Below, one piece after another: positions 33,013 through 40,721 of a DNA stretch of 64,000 nt (position 1 is its first letter; each line of letters starts with the position of its first letter). This DNA is from Thermoproteota archaeon (GTDB lineage: Archaea; Korarchaeota; Korarchaeia; Korarchaeales; Korarchaeaceae). The notes beneath the pieces are model-generated. The model saw only the letters and a program-made list of their open reading frames with translations, did not search any database and had not been told where the DNA came from. A program made the position numbers and the translations under genes. Where the stretch lies: NCBI GenBank assembly GCA_027061785.1, contig JAMOVA010000011.1, positions 1-64,000 of the forward strand, read 5' to 3'.

Positions 33013-34182
33013 ATGCCTAAGTTTGCAGAGAGGATGAAGTCGTTAGGGGTGGAGGGGGCCTTTATAGTCTTGGCTAAGGCTAGAGAGCTTGAGAGACAGG
33101 GAAAGAGCATAATTCACTTGGAAATAGGAGAGCCCGGTTATCAGCCCCCCAAACATGTACTAGAGGCTACCAAGAAGGCAGTTGATGAGGGAAAGACGAA
33201 GTACACTCCAGCATCTGGGATCTATGAGCTCAGGGAGGCGATTGCCGAGAGGGTCTCGAGCAGCAGGGGGGTGGAGGTCGGACCTGAGAATGTGGTCGTG
33301 ACTGTAGGTGCCAAGATGGCCATATTCGCCGCCCTGATGGCCTTCGTAGATCCGGGTGATGAGGTAATTATTCCCATGCCGGCATATCCCTCATACGAGA
33401 GTGTAACTAAGTTTGTCGGCGGCGTAGTCAAGCCGGTAGTACTCAAAGAGGAGAGGAAGTTCTCGCCGGATGTCAACGACATCTTGGAGAAGGTAACTGA
33501 TAGAACCAAGGCCATAGTGATAAACACCCCCAGCAACCCCACAGGTGGCATTTACAGGAGGGAGGATCTGGAGGAGATCGTGAACCTGGCTCTCAAGAGA
33601 GATATACTGATAATCTCCGACGAGATATACGAGGATATAATATTCGATGGGAGGAAGCACGAGAGCGTTCTATCCATAGCTGGCGCTGAAGAGGTGACCG
33701 TGCTGGTGAGTGGTTTCAGCAAGACTTGGGCCATGACCGGGTACAGGCTCGGCTACGCTGTGGCGAAGGAGGATGTAGCCCAGAAGATAGCCCAGATTCA
33801 ACTGAACGCAGCTTCCTGTCCCGTTCACTTCGCCCAAGTGGCGGCCGTGGAGGCCATAAGGGGTCCGCAGGATGAGGTAGAGAGGATGGTTAAGGACTAC
33901 GAGAAGAAGAGGGATGTTATCTACGAGGAGATACAGAAGATCGAAGGCTTCTCGATGGTAAAACCTGCGGGGACGTTCTACGCATTCCCCAACATAAAGG
34001 GAACCGGGATGTCCTCGGAGGAACTAGCTGATAGGCTGCTGAATGAGGCAGGAGTCGCGTTACTACCGGGAACTGCCTTTGGAGAACCGGGAGAGGGCTT
34101 CCTCAGGATATCCTTCGCCGGTCCCATGGAGGACATAGTCGAGGGAATGAGGAGGATAAGGGAGTTTGTGAGCTCCCTGTAA
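33013..34182 (+). CDS. Class I/II pyridoxal-phosphate aminotransferase
   Basis: The 389-aa aminotransferase has the PLP lysine in SGFSKTWAMTGYRLGY near residue 236-250, NTPSNPTGGIYRRED near 175 and SDEIYEDI near 203. It belongs to the aspartate/aromatic aminotransferase group and moves amino groups between amino acids and 2-oxoacids. The exact donor is unknown. Its 5' leader has a hairpin that may hold the ribosome-binding site. It is convergent with the phosphoesterase at 34185, with no overlap. Confidence 0.92.
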   Translation: MPKFAERMKSLGVEGAFIVLAKARELERQGKSIIHLEIGEPGYQPPKHVLEATKKAVDEGKTKYTPASGIYELREAIAERVSSSRGVEVGPENVVVTVGAKMAIFAALMAFVDPGDEVIIPMPAYPSYESVTKFVGGVVKPVVLKEERKFSPDVNDILEKVTDRTKAIVINTPSNPTGGIYRREDLEEIVNLALKRDILIISDEIYEDIIFDGRKHESVLSIAGAEEVTVLVSGFSKTWAMTGYRLGYAVAKEDVAQKIAQIQLNAASCPVHFAQVAAVEAIRGPQDEVERMVKDYEKKRDVIYEEIQKIEGFSMVKPAGTFYAFPNIKGTGMSSEELADRLLNEAGVALLPGTAFGEPGEGFLRISFAGPMEDIVEGMRRIREFVSSL

Positions 34183-34184
34183 TC

Positions 34185-34700
34185 TTATAGATCCAAAACC
34201 TCCACACTCCTTTCTCCTGTTTCCAAGATCGCAACGGTTCTTCTTCCCGTAAGCTTTCCACATGACTCGCCTGGATTGATCACCAGCGCGTCCCCTACCT
34301 CCTCCACGTGGACCTCGTGGGTATGGCCGTAAAGCACGAAGTCGAACTTCCCGCTCTTGGCCAGCTGGATGGCTGATAGCTTGGTTAATTCCTTTGAGCC
34401 AAATCCGTGGAACAGTAGAGCCTTTTTCTCGCTGAGGAGTACCTCCACAGGTCCTGGATAGTATGCCCCCTCATTCTCCAGAGCCGAGATGGTGGTGAGC
34501 GCCTCAGCGTCATTGTTCCCTCTGAGGAGGCGGAAGGGTATTCCCGAGTTTATTATGGGCTTCAATGAGAAAGGAGAGATCAAATCACCTAGATGTATTA
34601 TCTCGTCAACACCCATCCTCTGAAAGATCTCCACAGCCCTCTCTATCGACTCTAAGTCATCGTGAGAGTCGGATATTATCCCCACGAGCAAGCACATCAC
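34185..34700 (-). CDS. YfcE/MJ0936-like phosphodiesterase
   Basis: The 171-aa metallophosphoesterase has DSHDD near residue 11, GDLISP near 38, GNND near 59, HGFGS and GHTHEVHVEE near 123. It is the short archaeal form (MJ0936 type) that hydrolyses phosphodiesters in vitro. It overlaps the thg1 gene by 4 bp at its start, so the two are translationally coupled. The physiological substrate is unknown. Confidence 0.88.
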   Translation of the reverse strand: MMCLLVGIISDSHDDLESIERAVEIFQRMGVDEIIHLGDLISPFSLKPIINSGIPFRLLRGNNDAEALTTISALENEGAYYPGPVEVLLSEKKALLFHGFGSKELTKLSAIQLAKSGKFDFVLYGHTHEVHVEEVGDALVINPGESCGKLTGRRTVAILETGERSVEVLDL

Positions 34701-35461
34701 CTACCCTGAAGCGATCCATCCCTCCTAAAAACTGGCACGGTCTCCAGCATCCTCTTAATGTATTCCAGACCCTCCGGGGATGAGAACAGGGGAAGTTCCC
34801 AGTCGACGACGATCTCCCTCCTCTCCACCGGACCGTGTTCCGTGTCCTTAATCCTGACGGCCTTCCTGACGAGAACGCCCCTTCTCTGCCAGGCAGGTAC
34901 CTTAGCAATATTGACTCCGAGCTTCTTGAAGATGAGCTCGTGGAGGTACTCTGATTTCTTTCCGTGCAGTTCTTCAGCGGCCTTCTCCCTTGATAGTCCT
35001 TCCTTTTCAAGGGCCAGGAGCGCGTAGGAGTTCAGCGCATTTCTCCACGCCTCATCCTGCCTCCAAGACAGGTAACTCACCAGTTCATCCTCGTCTCTGA
35101 TGAGGACGATCCTCCCGTCGAAACTGGCTGCGTATCCTAGGGCTAGAGAGGTCCGCGCCGAGATGAAAGAGGATACTATCGAAACGATCTTCTCCACTCT
35201 ACCGTTCCACGGTAGAGGAGGCGCAAATAGGAGGGATATTTCATCGGAAAATACGTAAGCGAGGGCAACTGGGAGGTTGCGCTCCATTAACTCCTTGGAT
35301 GCATCGATCAGGGATCTCAATAATCTCTCGTCGTAGGGCCTCTCGAGCTCCAGCTCCTCGGCTAACTTCCTGAATCTCCATCCATCCACTCTCACGATTA
35401 CGGGTATATCAACAGGAATCGATAAACGAGAGAATATCTCCCTGGACTTCCAATCAAGCAT
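34697..35461 (-). CDS. thg1: tRNA-His guanylyltransferase-like protein (Thg1/TLP)
   Basis: The 254-aa protein adds nucleotides in the 3'-5' direction to tRNA 5' ends. It has RVDGWRF near residues 24-30 with catalytic Asp26, FSDEIS at 71-76 with Asp73, and a C-terminal part with EEKG-type helices and a final RRDGS. Archaeal TLPs may repair 5'-truncated tRNAs or add G-1 to tRNA-His using a template. It lies between the NifX-like gene (one base gap) and the phosphoesterase (4-bp overlap). Confidence 0.88.
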   Translation of the reverse strand: MLDWKSREIFSRLSIPVDIPVIVRVDGWRFRKLAEELELERPYDERLLRSLIDASKELMERNLPVALAYVFSDEISLLFAPPLPWNGRVEKIVSIVSSFISARTSLALGYAASFDGRIVLIRDEDELVSYLSWRQDEAWRNALNSYALLALEKEGLSREKAAEELHGKKSEYLHELIFKKLGVNIAKVPAWQRRGVLVRKAVRIKDTEHGPVERREIVVDWELPLFSSPEGLEYIKRMLETVPVFRRDGSLQGR

Positions 35462-35462
35462 A

Positions 35463-35795
35463 CTACCCGCTCAGCCTTGATATCCTCTCGGCTATCTCGA
35501 GCACAGCTGATTCAACGTCTTCCCTGTCTGTCTCGAGGGTTATGATCCCCCTAGCCTCCACTATCTCCCTCAACTCAGCATCGAACTCCTTAGCTATCAG
35601 CACCTCGCAGTCCCTCAGGATCTCTAGAACGGAGGTAGGTCCCCTCTTACTTCCCTTTCTGGTATTCACCCTCATCTCCACCTTAGTGGGGCTTCTCCCT
35701 AGGACGTCGTATATAGCGAAGAACTTGGCCTCGTGAAAGGGCCCTTCCTTTAGGGTTTTACCATCATCTGTTGCGACGGCGACTCGGATCGGCAA
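35463..35795 (-). CDS. Dinitrogenase iron-molybdenum cofactor (NifX/NifB-type) domain protein
   Basis: The 110-aa protein is the stand-alone NifX/NafY-type domain (RVAVATDDGKTLKEGPF, FAIYDV, LRDCEVLIAKEF). The family binds metal clusters in nitrogenase assembly, but many archaeal members serve other metal or unknown roles. There are no nif genes here. It starts the three-gene run with thg1 and a phosphoesterase. Confidence 0.82.
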   Translation of the reverse strand: MPIRVAVATDDGKTLKEGPFHEAKFFAIYDVLGRSPTKVEMRVNTRKGSKRGPTSVLEILRDCEVLIAKEFDAELREIVEARGIITLETDREDVESAVLEIAERISRLSG

Positions 35796-35878
35796 ATTAT
35801 CTCATCCTCCCGGATGGACTATGTTGAATAAGGAGACACAAGATATAATCATGCCGCCGGAGGTTTCAGTTGATTCCC

Positions 35879-36910
35879 TCACAGGATTCTGGCTAGTGAT
35901 TCTATGAACTCGCCCATACGATCGGAGTCCACTATCAGGGAGGAAAATCCTCTACCCCCGAACACTGATCCCTCCATCTCTCCCATCGCCTCCCTAGTCA
36001 GAGGGAAGAGATCCACTTGGGGATCGCCCACTACATAGATCAGCCCTAAGGGGGGATCGTAGAAATAAGATACAGCGAAAGGAAACCCCCTTTCATGAGC
36101 CACAAGCGAAACTACGAATCTCTGATAGGGCTCCTGAACCTCCCAGCCGGTGAGGCCCTTCGATTCAAATGTGGGTTCGTCGAGAAGGAAATCAATCTCC
36201 TTATTCACATCGACGATCTTTGACCTGATCAGGCTAGCCGTGGCTGAGGTTCCACTCAGGAACCAATCCGGATCATCAAACGATTCTCTCAGAGCTGAAG
36301 CCGCTAAGTAGACCCAGTCCTCCCCTAGGAAGGACGCCGCTACCAGCGCCTCCTGAACGGTCCTTATTGAATTCTCATCCAGCAGCTCAGGCCAAGAGAG
36401 GCGCGCCCTTTCGAGCACATCTTCACATACTTCCGTGGTACACTCCCCAAAGAACCCGCTAGAAGCTACCCATGATAGGAGATCATTATTCTCGTCGACC
36501 TCTACGGCTATCAGGTATGCTAGGAGGCTTGTAGAAATTCCAGGAGAGTCCAAATTCATCCTGACGGTATTCCTATAGCTCAATACGGGAGTCGAGCCGT
36601 GGTCCAGTATGATTACGCTTCTATACAGCTCGCTTGACACTTGGATGGGTCCCCTACCGTGAGGGGGGAGGTCTAAGAACATTAGAGAGTCACATCTCCC
36701 TGAACAACTTTCTATTACGTCCATTATACTCTCAGGTGTTGACGTAATCAGCTCCGACTCTATTCCGCGCTGGGACAGCACTTCCTCCATGATCACCGAA
36801 GAGGAGATCCCATCCGGTGTGGGAGGAAATACTATACCGACCTTGCTTACGCCCGCAAGTCCCGATTCCAGTAGCCTAAAGGCATTAGAGGCCCACTCAT
36901 CAGGCTCCAT
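35879..36910 (-). CDS. Degenerate DHH-phosphoesterase-like protein
   Basis: The 343-aa protein looks like a RecJ/Cdc45-type DHH protein whose catalytic residues are lost. The first metal motif reads FPPTPDGISSS near residues 28-38 in place of HxDxDGxxS, the second MFLDLPPHG near 76-84, and the third ILDHGSTP near 100-107 in place of DHH. Domain order and size fit the family. It overlaps the large secreted protein gene by 11 bp. It may bind DNA or a nucleotide without cleaving it; the function is inferred. Confidence 0.6.
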   Translation of the reverse strand: MEPDEWASNAFRLLESGLAGVSKVGIVFPPTPDGISSSVIMEEVLSQRGIESELITSTPESIMDVIESCSGRCDSLMFLDLPPHGRGPIQVSSELYRSVIILDHGSTPVLSYRNTVRMNLDSPGISTSLLAYLIAVEVDENNDLLSWVASSGFFGECTTEVCEDVLERARLSWPELLDENSIRTVQEALVAASFLGEDWVYLAASALRESFDDPDWFLSGTSATASLIRSKIVDVNKEIDFLLDEPTFESKGLTGWEVQEPYQRFVVSLVAHERGFPFAVSYFYDPPLGLIYVVGDPQVDLFPLTREAMGEMEGSVFGGRGFSSLIVDSDRMGEFIESLARIL

Positions 36911-39389
36911 GCTCGGGCTTCCTCCTTAGGCGGATCGCAAGCAGTATGGCGGACGTTATTCCAACACCTATGAGGAAGTATATGAAGCTGTTCATCAACT
37001 CATCCAAGGACGAGTAGGTATACTCCTCTAGGGAAGAGATCTCGGCTTCCGCTCTATTGAGGATCTCACTGGCTTTTCCGTAGGAGGCCTGATTTATCAA
37101 TCTCTTGGCCTCCTCAAGCATGCGCTCTATCTCGCTCATCTTCTTCTTTGCTTGGGGATCCAGTCCTCCCGAAGCTTCTTTGAGCGTCTTAAATCTCCTC
37201 CTAAGATCGGCTAGCTTGGATCTAAGCGACATCTCCAAGGACTCCTGACCACTCTCTCCCACTACCTTGACGGTCACCGTGTTTGAGGGGATGAGGAGAC
37301 TGCCGTTCACCGAGATGTATGTCGGGATCGTGTAGATGCCCCTCTCAGAGAATGATCCAACCACCTCGATCTCACCTGGTGCGACGAACTCCACGGAATT
37401 CCCCCTGATTCTACCTTTTGCTTCTAGAATGGACATCTTAGTCGGAAACTCGACCGTTACATTGCCAGACAGGTCCTCTACCCTGATCTTCAGCCTTACC
37501 TGCTCCCCGACTTTCACCTGTCTCTTATCGATCTCCACAACAGCCCTCCCAGACACCCCTCCTATCGGTATCTTTATCTCCTTGGTATAGATTCGCTCGG
37601 AAGCTTCACCTTCTATGGAGTAATAGATCACTACCTTCACGATGGCCGGACCAACGCTCGCTGCCCTAAAGGCGAAGGTCAACTCCCTAGTAGACCCCTC
37701 CGGGAGGTCCTTCACTAACTTGGATGTCTCAGTTATCGGCTCCAACTCATCAGACGAGTTAACGGCTATCAGGATCTTGGAGAGGGGGACCATGGTGGTG
37801 AATGTCACCTTGATCTCCACACGATCTCCTACGCTGGGGAGATCTGGAGATATCGCAATCAGCGCGTTCAACGGGTTCTCACTGGTGGATACTACCGAGA
37901 TCTCACCCAGCGAGATAGTATGGACCTCCCCACTTGAATCCTCAACGTATATCTCCAGCGCGCCTCTATAATCTCCAACCGGTAAGCTCAAGGGCAGGAG
38001 GATCCTCTGTGACCCATTACCTTGGAGCTGTATCGAGAGTGGGAACTTGAGGGATAACACGTCTCCCCTCTTCGTGGTCAAATTGAGTCTGGCCTCGATC
38101 AGGGAGAGTGGTGCGGGCCCCACATTCAAAGCCAAGATGTGGAGATCACCTCTCCCACCGACTAGGAAGACGCGAGACCCATTCAGCAGCCTAATGTCGT
38201 AAGCTTTGAGGATCTTCATCTCACGCTTGATACCGTAGATTCCGTCGCTGGAGAAGCCAGTTAGATAAATCGGAGCAGCTGTCTCTCTTTTGGGAAGGGG
38301 AAGGCTCACCTTGAGAAGGTATTCAAAGCCCTCATTTTTCAGGAATACAGATCTCCCTCCTGGAAGGAGCAGCGTCAGGTTGGATGCATCTCCTGGATCC
38401 ACGGAGACCTCGATGGTAGTCCCACCAATGCCCTCACTAGGTGCATCCAGCCCTATATCCAGACTGAAGCTCGGATCGGACACGAAAGTCAGCCCGTCAA
38501 CGATGCATGTATCGCATCGATCCGGAGACAATATCGTGTATGTGGAGGGCCCTACCCGATCAACCCTCACCAAGTACTTCCCACTGCTGGAGGTATAGAT
38601 TCCAAGGAATTCGCGAATAGGTAACCTGCTCGCTATAGTCAGATTTACTGAAGTTCCATAGGCCAGTAAGGAGACCTTCTCATCTTGAATGGTGAGCTTA
38701 GTATACGTATAGGGATCAACGGGACCCTCTAACTCCACTTCACTCGCAAGAGGCTTGATGAGACCGTTAAAGGAGAGGATGGTGTTATTTTTGCATATGA
38801 GTACCTCGGAGAGGTCGCCTTCGTTCGTCCAGTTGACCTCGAAAATCCATCCATCTAGAGAGGGGACCCAGAAACCCCTGGATTCGTTACCTTGTATCAT
38901 GGCAACGGCTTCTCCATCGACTTTAGCCTCTAAGAGTTCCACGGTGGGCCTCCTCTTCGAAAGGATCGATATCTGAAGGATCTTGTCCGAAGACACCTTC
39001 ACGAGGAAGGGTCCTATGAGAGCGTACCCGGTCGAGTTATCTGCTCCACTGGCGGGATGAGAGACAACCGATAGCTCCCTGAGCACGAATGTGACATTGG
39101 TACCGTTAACTAGAACCGTGTTGTAAGTGGTATTCCCCTCCTCAAGGGGATAGTATCCCTTGTCGCCTATTTTCGCCATCACATCTACAACATAGTCCAC
39201 AGCCTCTATGAGGTGGAAGGATGGTGGAGCCTCCCCACCTCTGACTAAAACTGTACCGTTATATCTCACGCTATCAGACGGTTGAGAAGTTGGTGACTGA
39301 GCGTGCACATTAGGGGAGCTTATCGACAGCAATAGCAGCGCTGCCATCAGTGCTAGAGTCTTCCTATTCCACATTTTCAGGCGTTTCAT
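36900..39389 (-). CDS. Large membrane-anchored surface protein
   Basis: The 829-aa protein has an N-terminal signal-like hydrophobic stretch at residues 11-30, a long beta-rich exterior with many Ser and Thr and about 15 possible N-glycosylation sites, immunoglobulin/CARDB-like stretches in the second half (for example INVxx and VEIxVTF patterns), a charged coiled coil near 715-785, and a C-terminal membrane helix near 797-818 with a basic end. I do not recognise a defined family. The downstream DHH-like gene overlaps its end by 11 bp. A surface-layer or transporter partner role is possible. Confidence 0.7.
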   Translation of the reverse strand: MKRLKMWNRKTLALMAALLLLSISSPNVHAQSPTSQPSDSVRYNGTVLVRGGEAPPSFHLIEAVDYVVDVMAKIGDKGYYPLEEGNTTYNTVLVNGTNVTFVLRELSVVSHPASGADNSTGYALIGPFLVKVSSDKILQISILSKRRPTVELLEAKVDGEAVAMIQGNESRGFWVPSLDGWIFEVNWTNEGDLSEVLICKNNTILSFNGLIKPLASEVELEGPVDPYTYTKLTIQDEKVSLLAYGTSVNLTIASRLPIREFLGIYTSSSGKYLVRVDRVGPSTYTILSPDRCDTCIVDGLTFVSDPSFSLDIGLDAPSEGIGGTTIEVSVDPGDASNLTLLLPGGRSVFLKNEGFEYLLKVSLPLPKRETAAPIYLTGFSSDGIYGIKREMKILKAYDIRLLNGSRVFLVGGRGDLHILALNVGPAPLSLIEARLNLTTKRGDVLSLKFPLSIQLQGNGSQRILLPLSLPVGDYRGALEIYVEDSSGEVHTISLGEISVVSTSENPLNALIAISPDLPSVGDRVEIKVTFTTMVPLSKILIAVNSSDELEPITETSKLVKDLPEGSTRELTFAFRAASVGPAIVKVVIYYSIEGEASERIYTKEIKIPIGGVSGRAVVEIDKRQVKVGEQVRLKIRVEDLSGNVTVEFPTKMSILEAKGRIRGNSVEFVAPGEIEVVGSFSERGIYTIPTYISVNGSLLIPSNTVTVKVVGESGQESLEMSLRSKLADLRRRFKTLKEASGGLDPQAKKKMSEIERMLEEAKRLINQASYGKASEILNRAEAEISSLEEYTYSSLDELMNSFIYFLIGVGITSAILLAIRLRRKPEHGA

Positions 39390-39443
39390 CTCTCGGGCCT
39401 ATTTTACGTTTGAACGACTATCGTCGATTATTCCCTCTCGAGA

Positions 39444-40721
39444 TTAAGGCAATACCCTCTCTGGATCTCTCGGGAAGAGGGCTGCTTCTTTTATGTTAGG
39501 TAGATCCAGCATTTTCATGGTGAGCCTCTCTATCCCCACGGCGAATCCTCCGTGGGGTGGTGCACCGTAGGCGAAGAACTTGGTGAACCACTCCAAGCTT
39601 TTCGGATTCATCCCCTTTTCCTTTATCTGGGACACTAGTACATCATACCTGTGCTCTCTCTGACCGCCTGAGCTGAGTTCCAGCCCCTTGTAGAGGAGAT
39701 CAACGCTTCTTGCCCAGGTTTCATCTTCTTTCATCACGTAGAAGGGTTTCACCTTGAATGGGAATCTGTTGACGAAGAAGAAGTCCGCCCCGTACTCCTG
39801 CTTCACGTACTGCCATAGAAGTCTCTCGCTCTCGGTGTCGTAATCCTCGCCGTACTCAACGCTCTTCCCCATCTCCTCTAATATGTCATACACTTTGGGG
39901 AATCTTAGTTCTGGAAATGGTGTTTTCGGGACCTCCAGTTCTACATTCAGCAGCTCCAACTCCTTTGACCTCTCCTCCACTACTCGTTTTATACCGGCCC
40001 TGATCATCTCCTCCTCAACCCTCATCGTATCCTGCTCGTTCTCTATGAAGGCTAACTCTACTGCTATGGATCTGAACTCGCTTAGATGTCTGGGAGTGTG
40101 ACTGAGCTCCGCTCTCCAGTTCACGCCTAGGTCGTATATCCTCTCAAATCCTCCTATTATGGTTAACTGCCTGTGCAGCTGGGGATCCTGCCTCAAGTAC
40201 GCCTCTCTATCGAAGTATTGGACCCTGAAGACCTCTGCACCACTCTCGCTCGCGGCCCCTATTATGGCAGGCGTGAACACCCTCAGGAACCCATTCTCCC
40301 TCAACCATTCCTCCATGCCATGTATTAGAGATGCCTCTATCTTGAAAATGGCCTGGACTTCCGGCCTTCTGAGGTCCAGAGGACGGTTGTCCAATCTGGT
40401 AGGTAGCTGAGCGGGGACCTTCCAGTTTGGGTCCATCGGGAGTTTGGGGTGAGCTATGGAGTGCACGACGATCTTAGCCGGCACTATCTCCCTGTCCACG
40501 GCCTTGGCTTTCTTCTCAGCCACCTCCTCGCCCACCGCCTCTATGACCGATTCTTGGGTCAGTTTATCGGTGAGCTCGAATAACTCATCGGGAGTGGCCC
40601 CTCTCTTGAGTGTCAGCTGGATTTTCTCCTTCCAGTTCCTTATGACCACGAACCTGATCCTTCCTAGGTCGCGTATCTCGCTGACCCAGCCGTGGACTTT
40701 CACTCCACCTTCCTCACCCAT
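39444..40721 (-). CDS. aspS: Aspartyl-tRNA synthetase, archaeal type
   Basis: The 425-aa class II enzyme has an OB-fold anticodon domain (VKVHGWVSEIRDLGRIRFV) and a catalytic core with motif 2 NWRAELSHTPRHLSEF and motif 3 GFAVGIERLTMKML. The N terminus is short compared with many archaeal AspRS. The start overlaps the 3' end of ileS by 22 bp, with GGAGGGTATTCAT just before the ATG. No GatCAB genes are near, so whether it also makes Asp-tRNA-Asn is open. Confidence 0.94.
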   Translation of the reverse strand: MGEEGGVKVHGWVSEIRDLGRIRFVVIRNWKEKIQLTLKRGATPDELFELTDKLTQESVIEAVGEEVAEKKAKAVDREIVPAKIVVHSIAHPKLPMDPNWKVPAQLPTRLDNRPLDLRRPEVQAIFKIEASLIHGMEEWLRENGFLRVFTPAIIGAASESGAEVFRVQYFDREAYLRQDPQLHRQLTIIGGFERIYDLGVNWRAELSHTPRHLSEFRSIAVELAFIENEQDTMRVEEEMIRAGIKRVVEERSKELELLNVELEVPKTPFPELRFPKVYDILEEMGKSVEYGEDYDTESERLLWQYVKQEYGADFFFVNRFPFKVKPFYVMKEDETWARSVDLLYKGLELSSGGQREHRYDVLVSQIKEKGMNPKSLEWFTKFFAYGAPPHGGFAVGIERLTMKMLDLPNIKEAALFPRDPERVLP

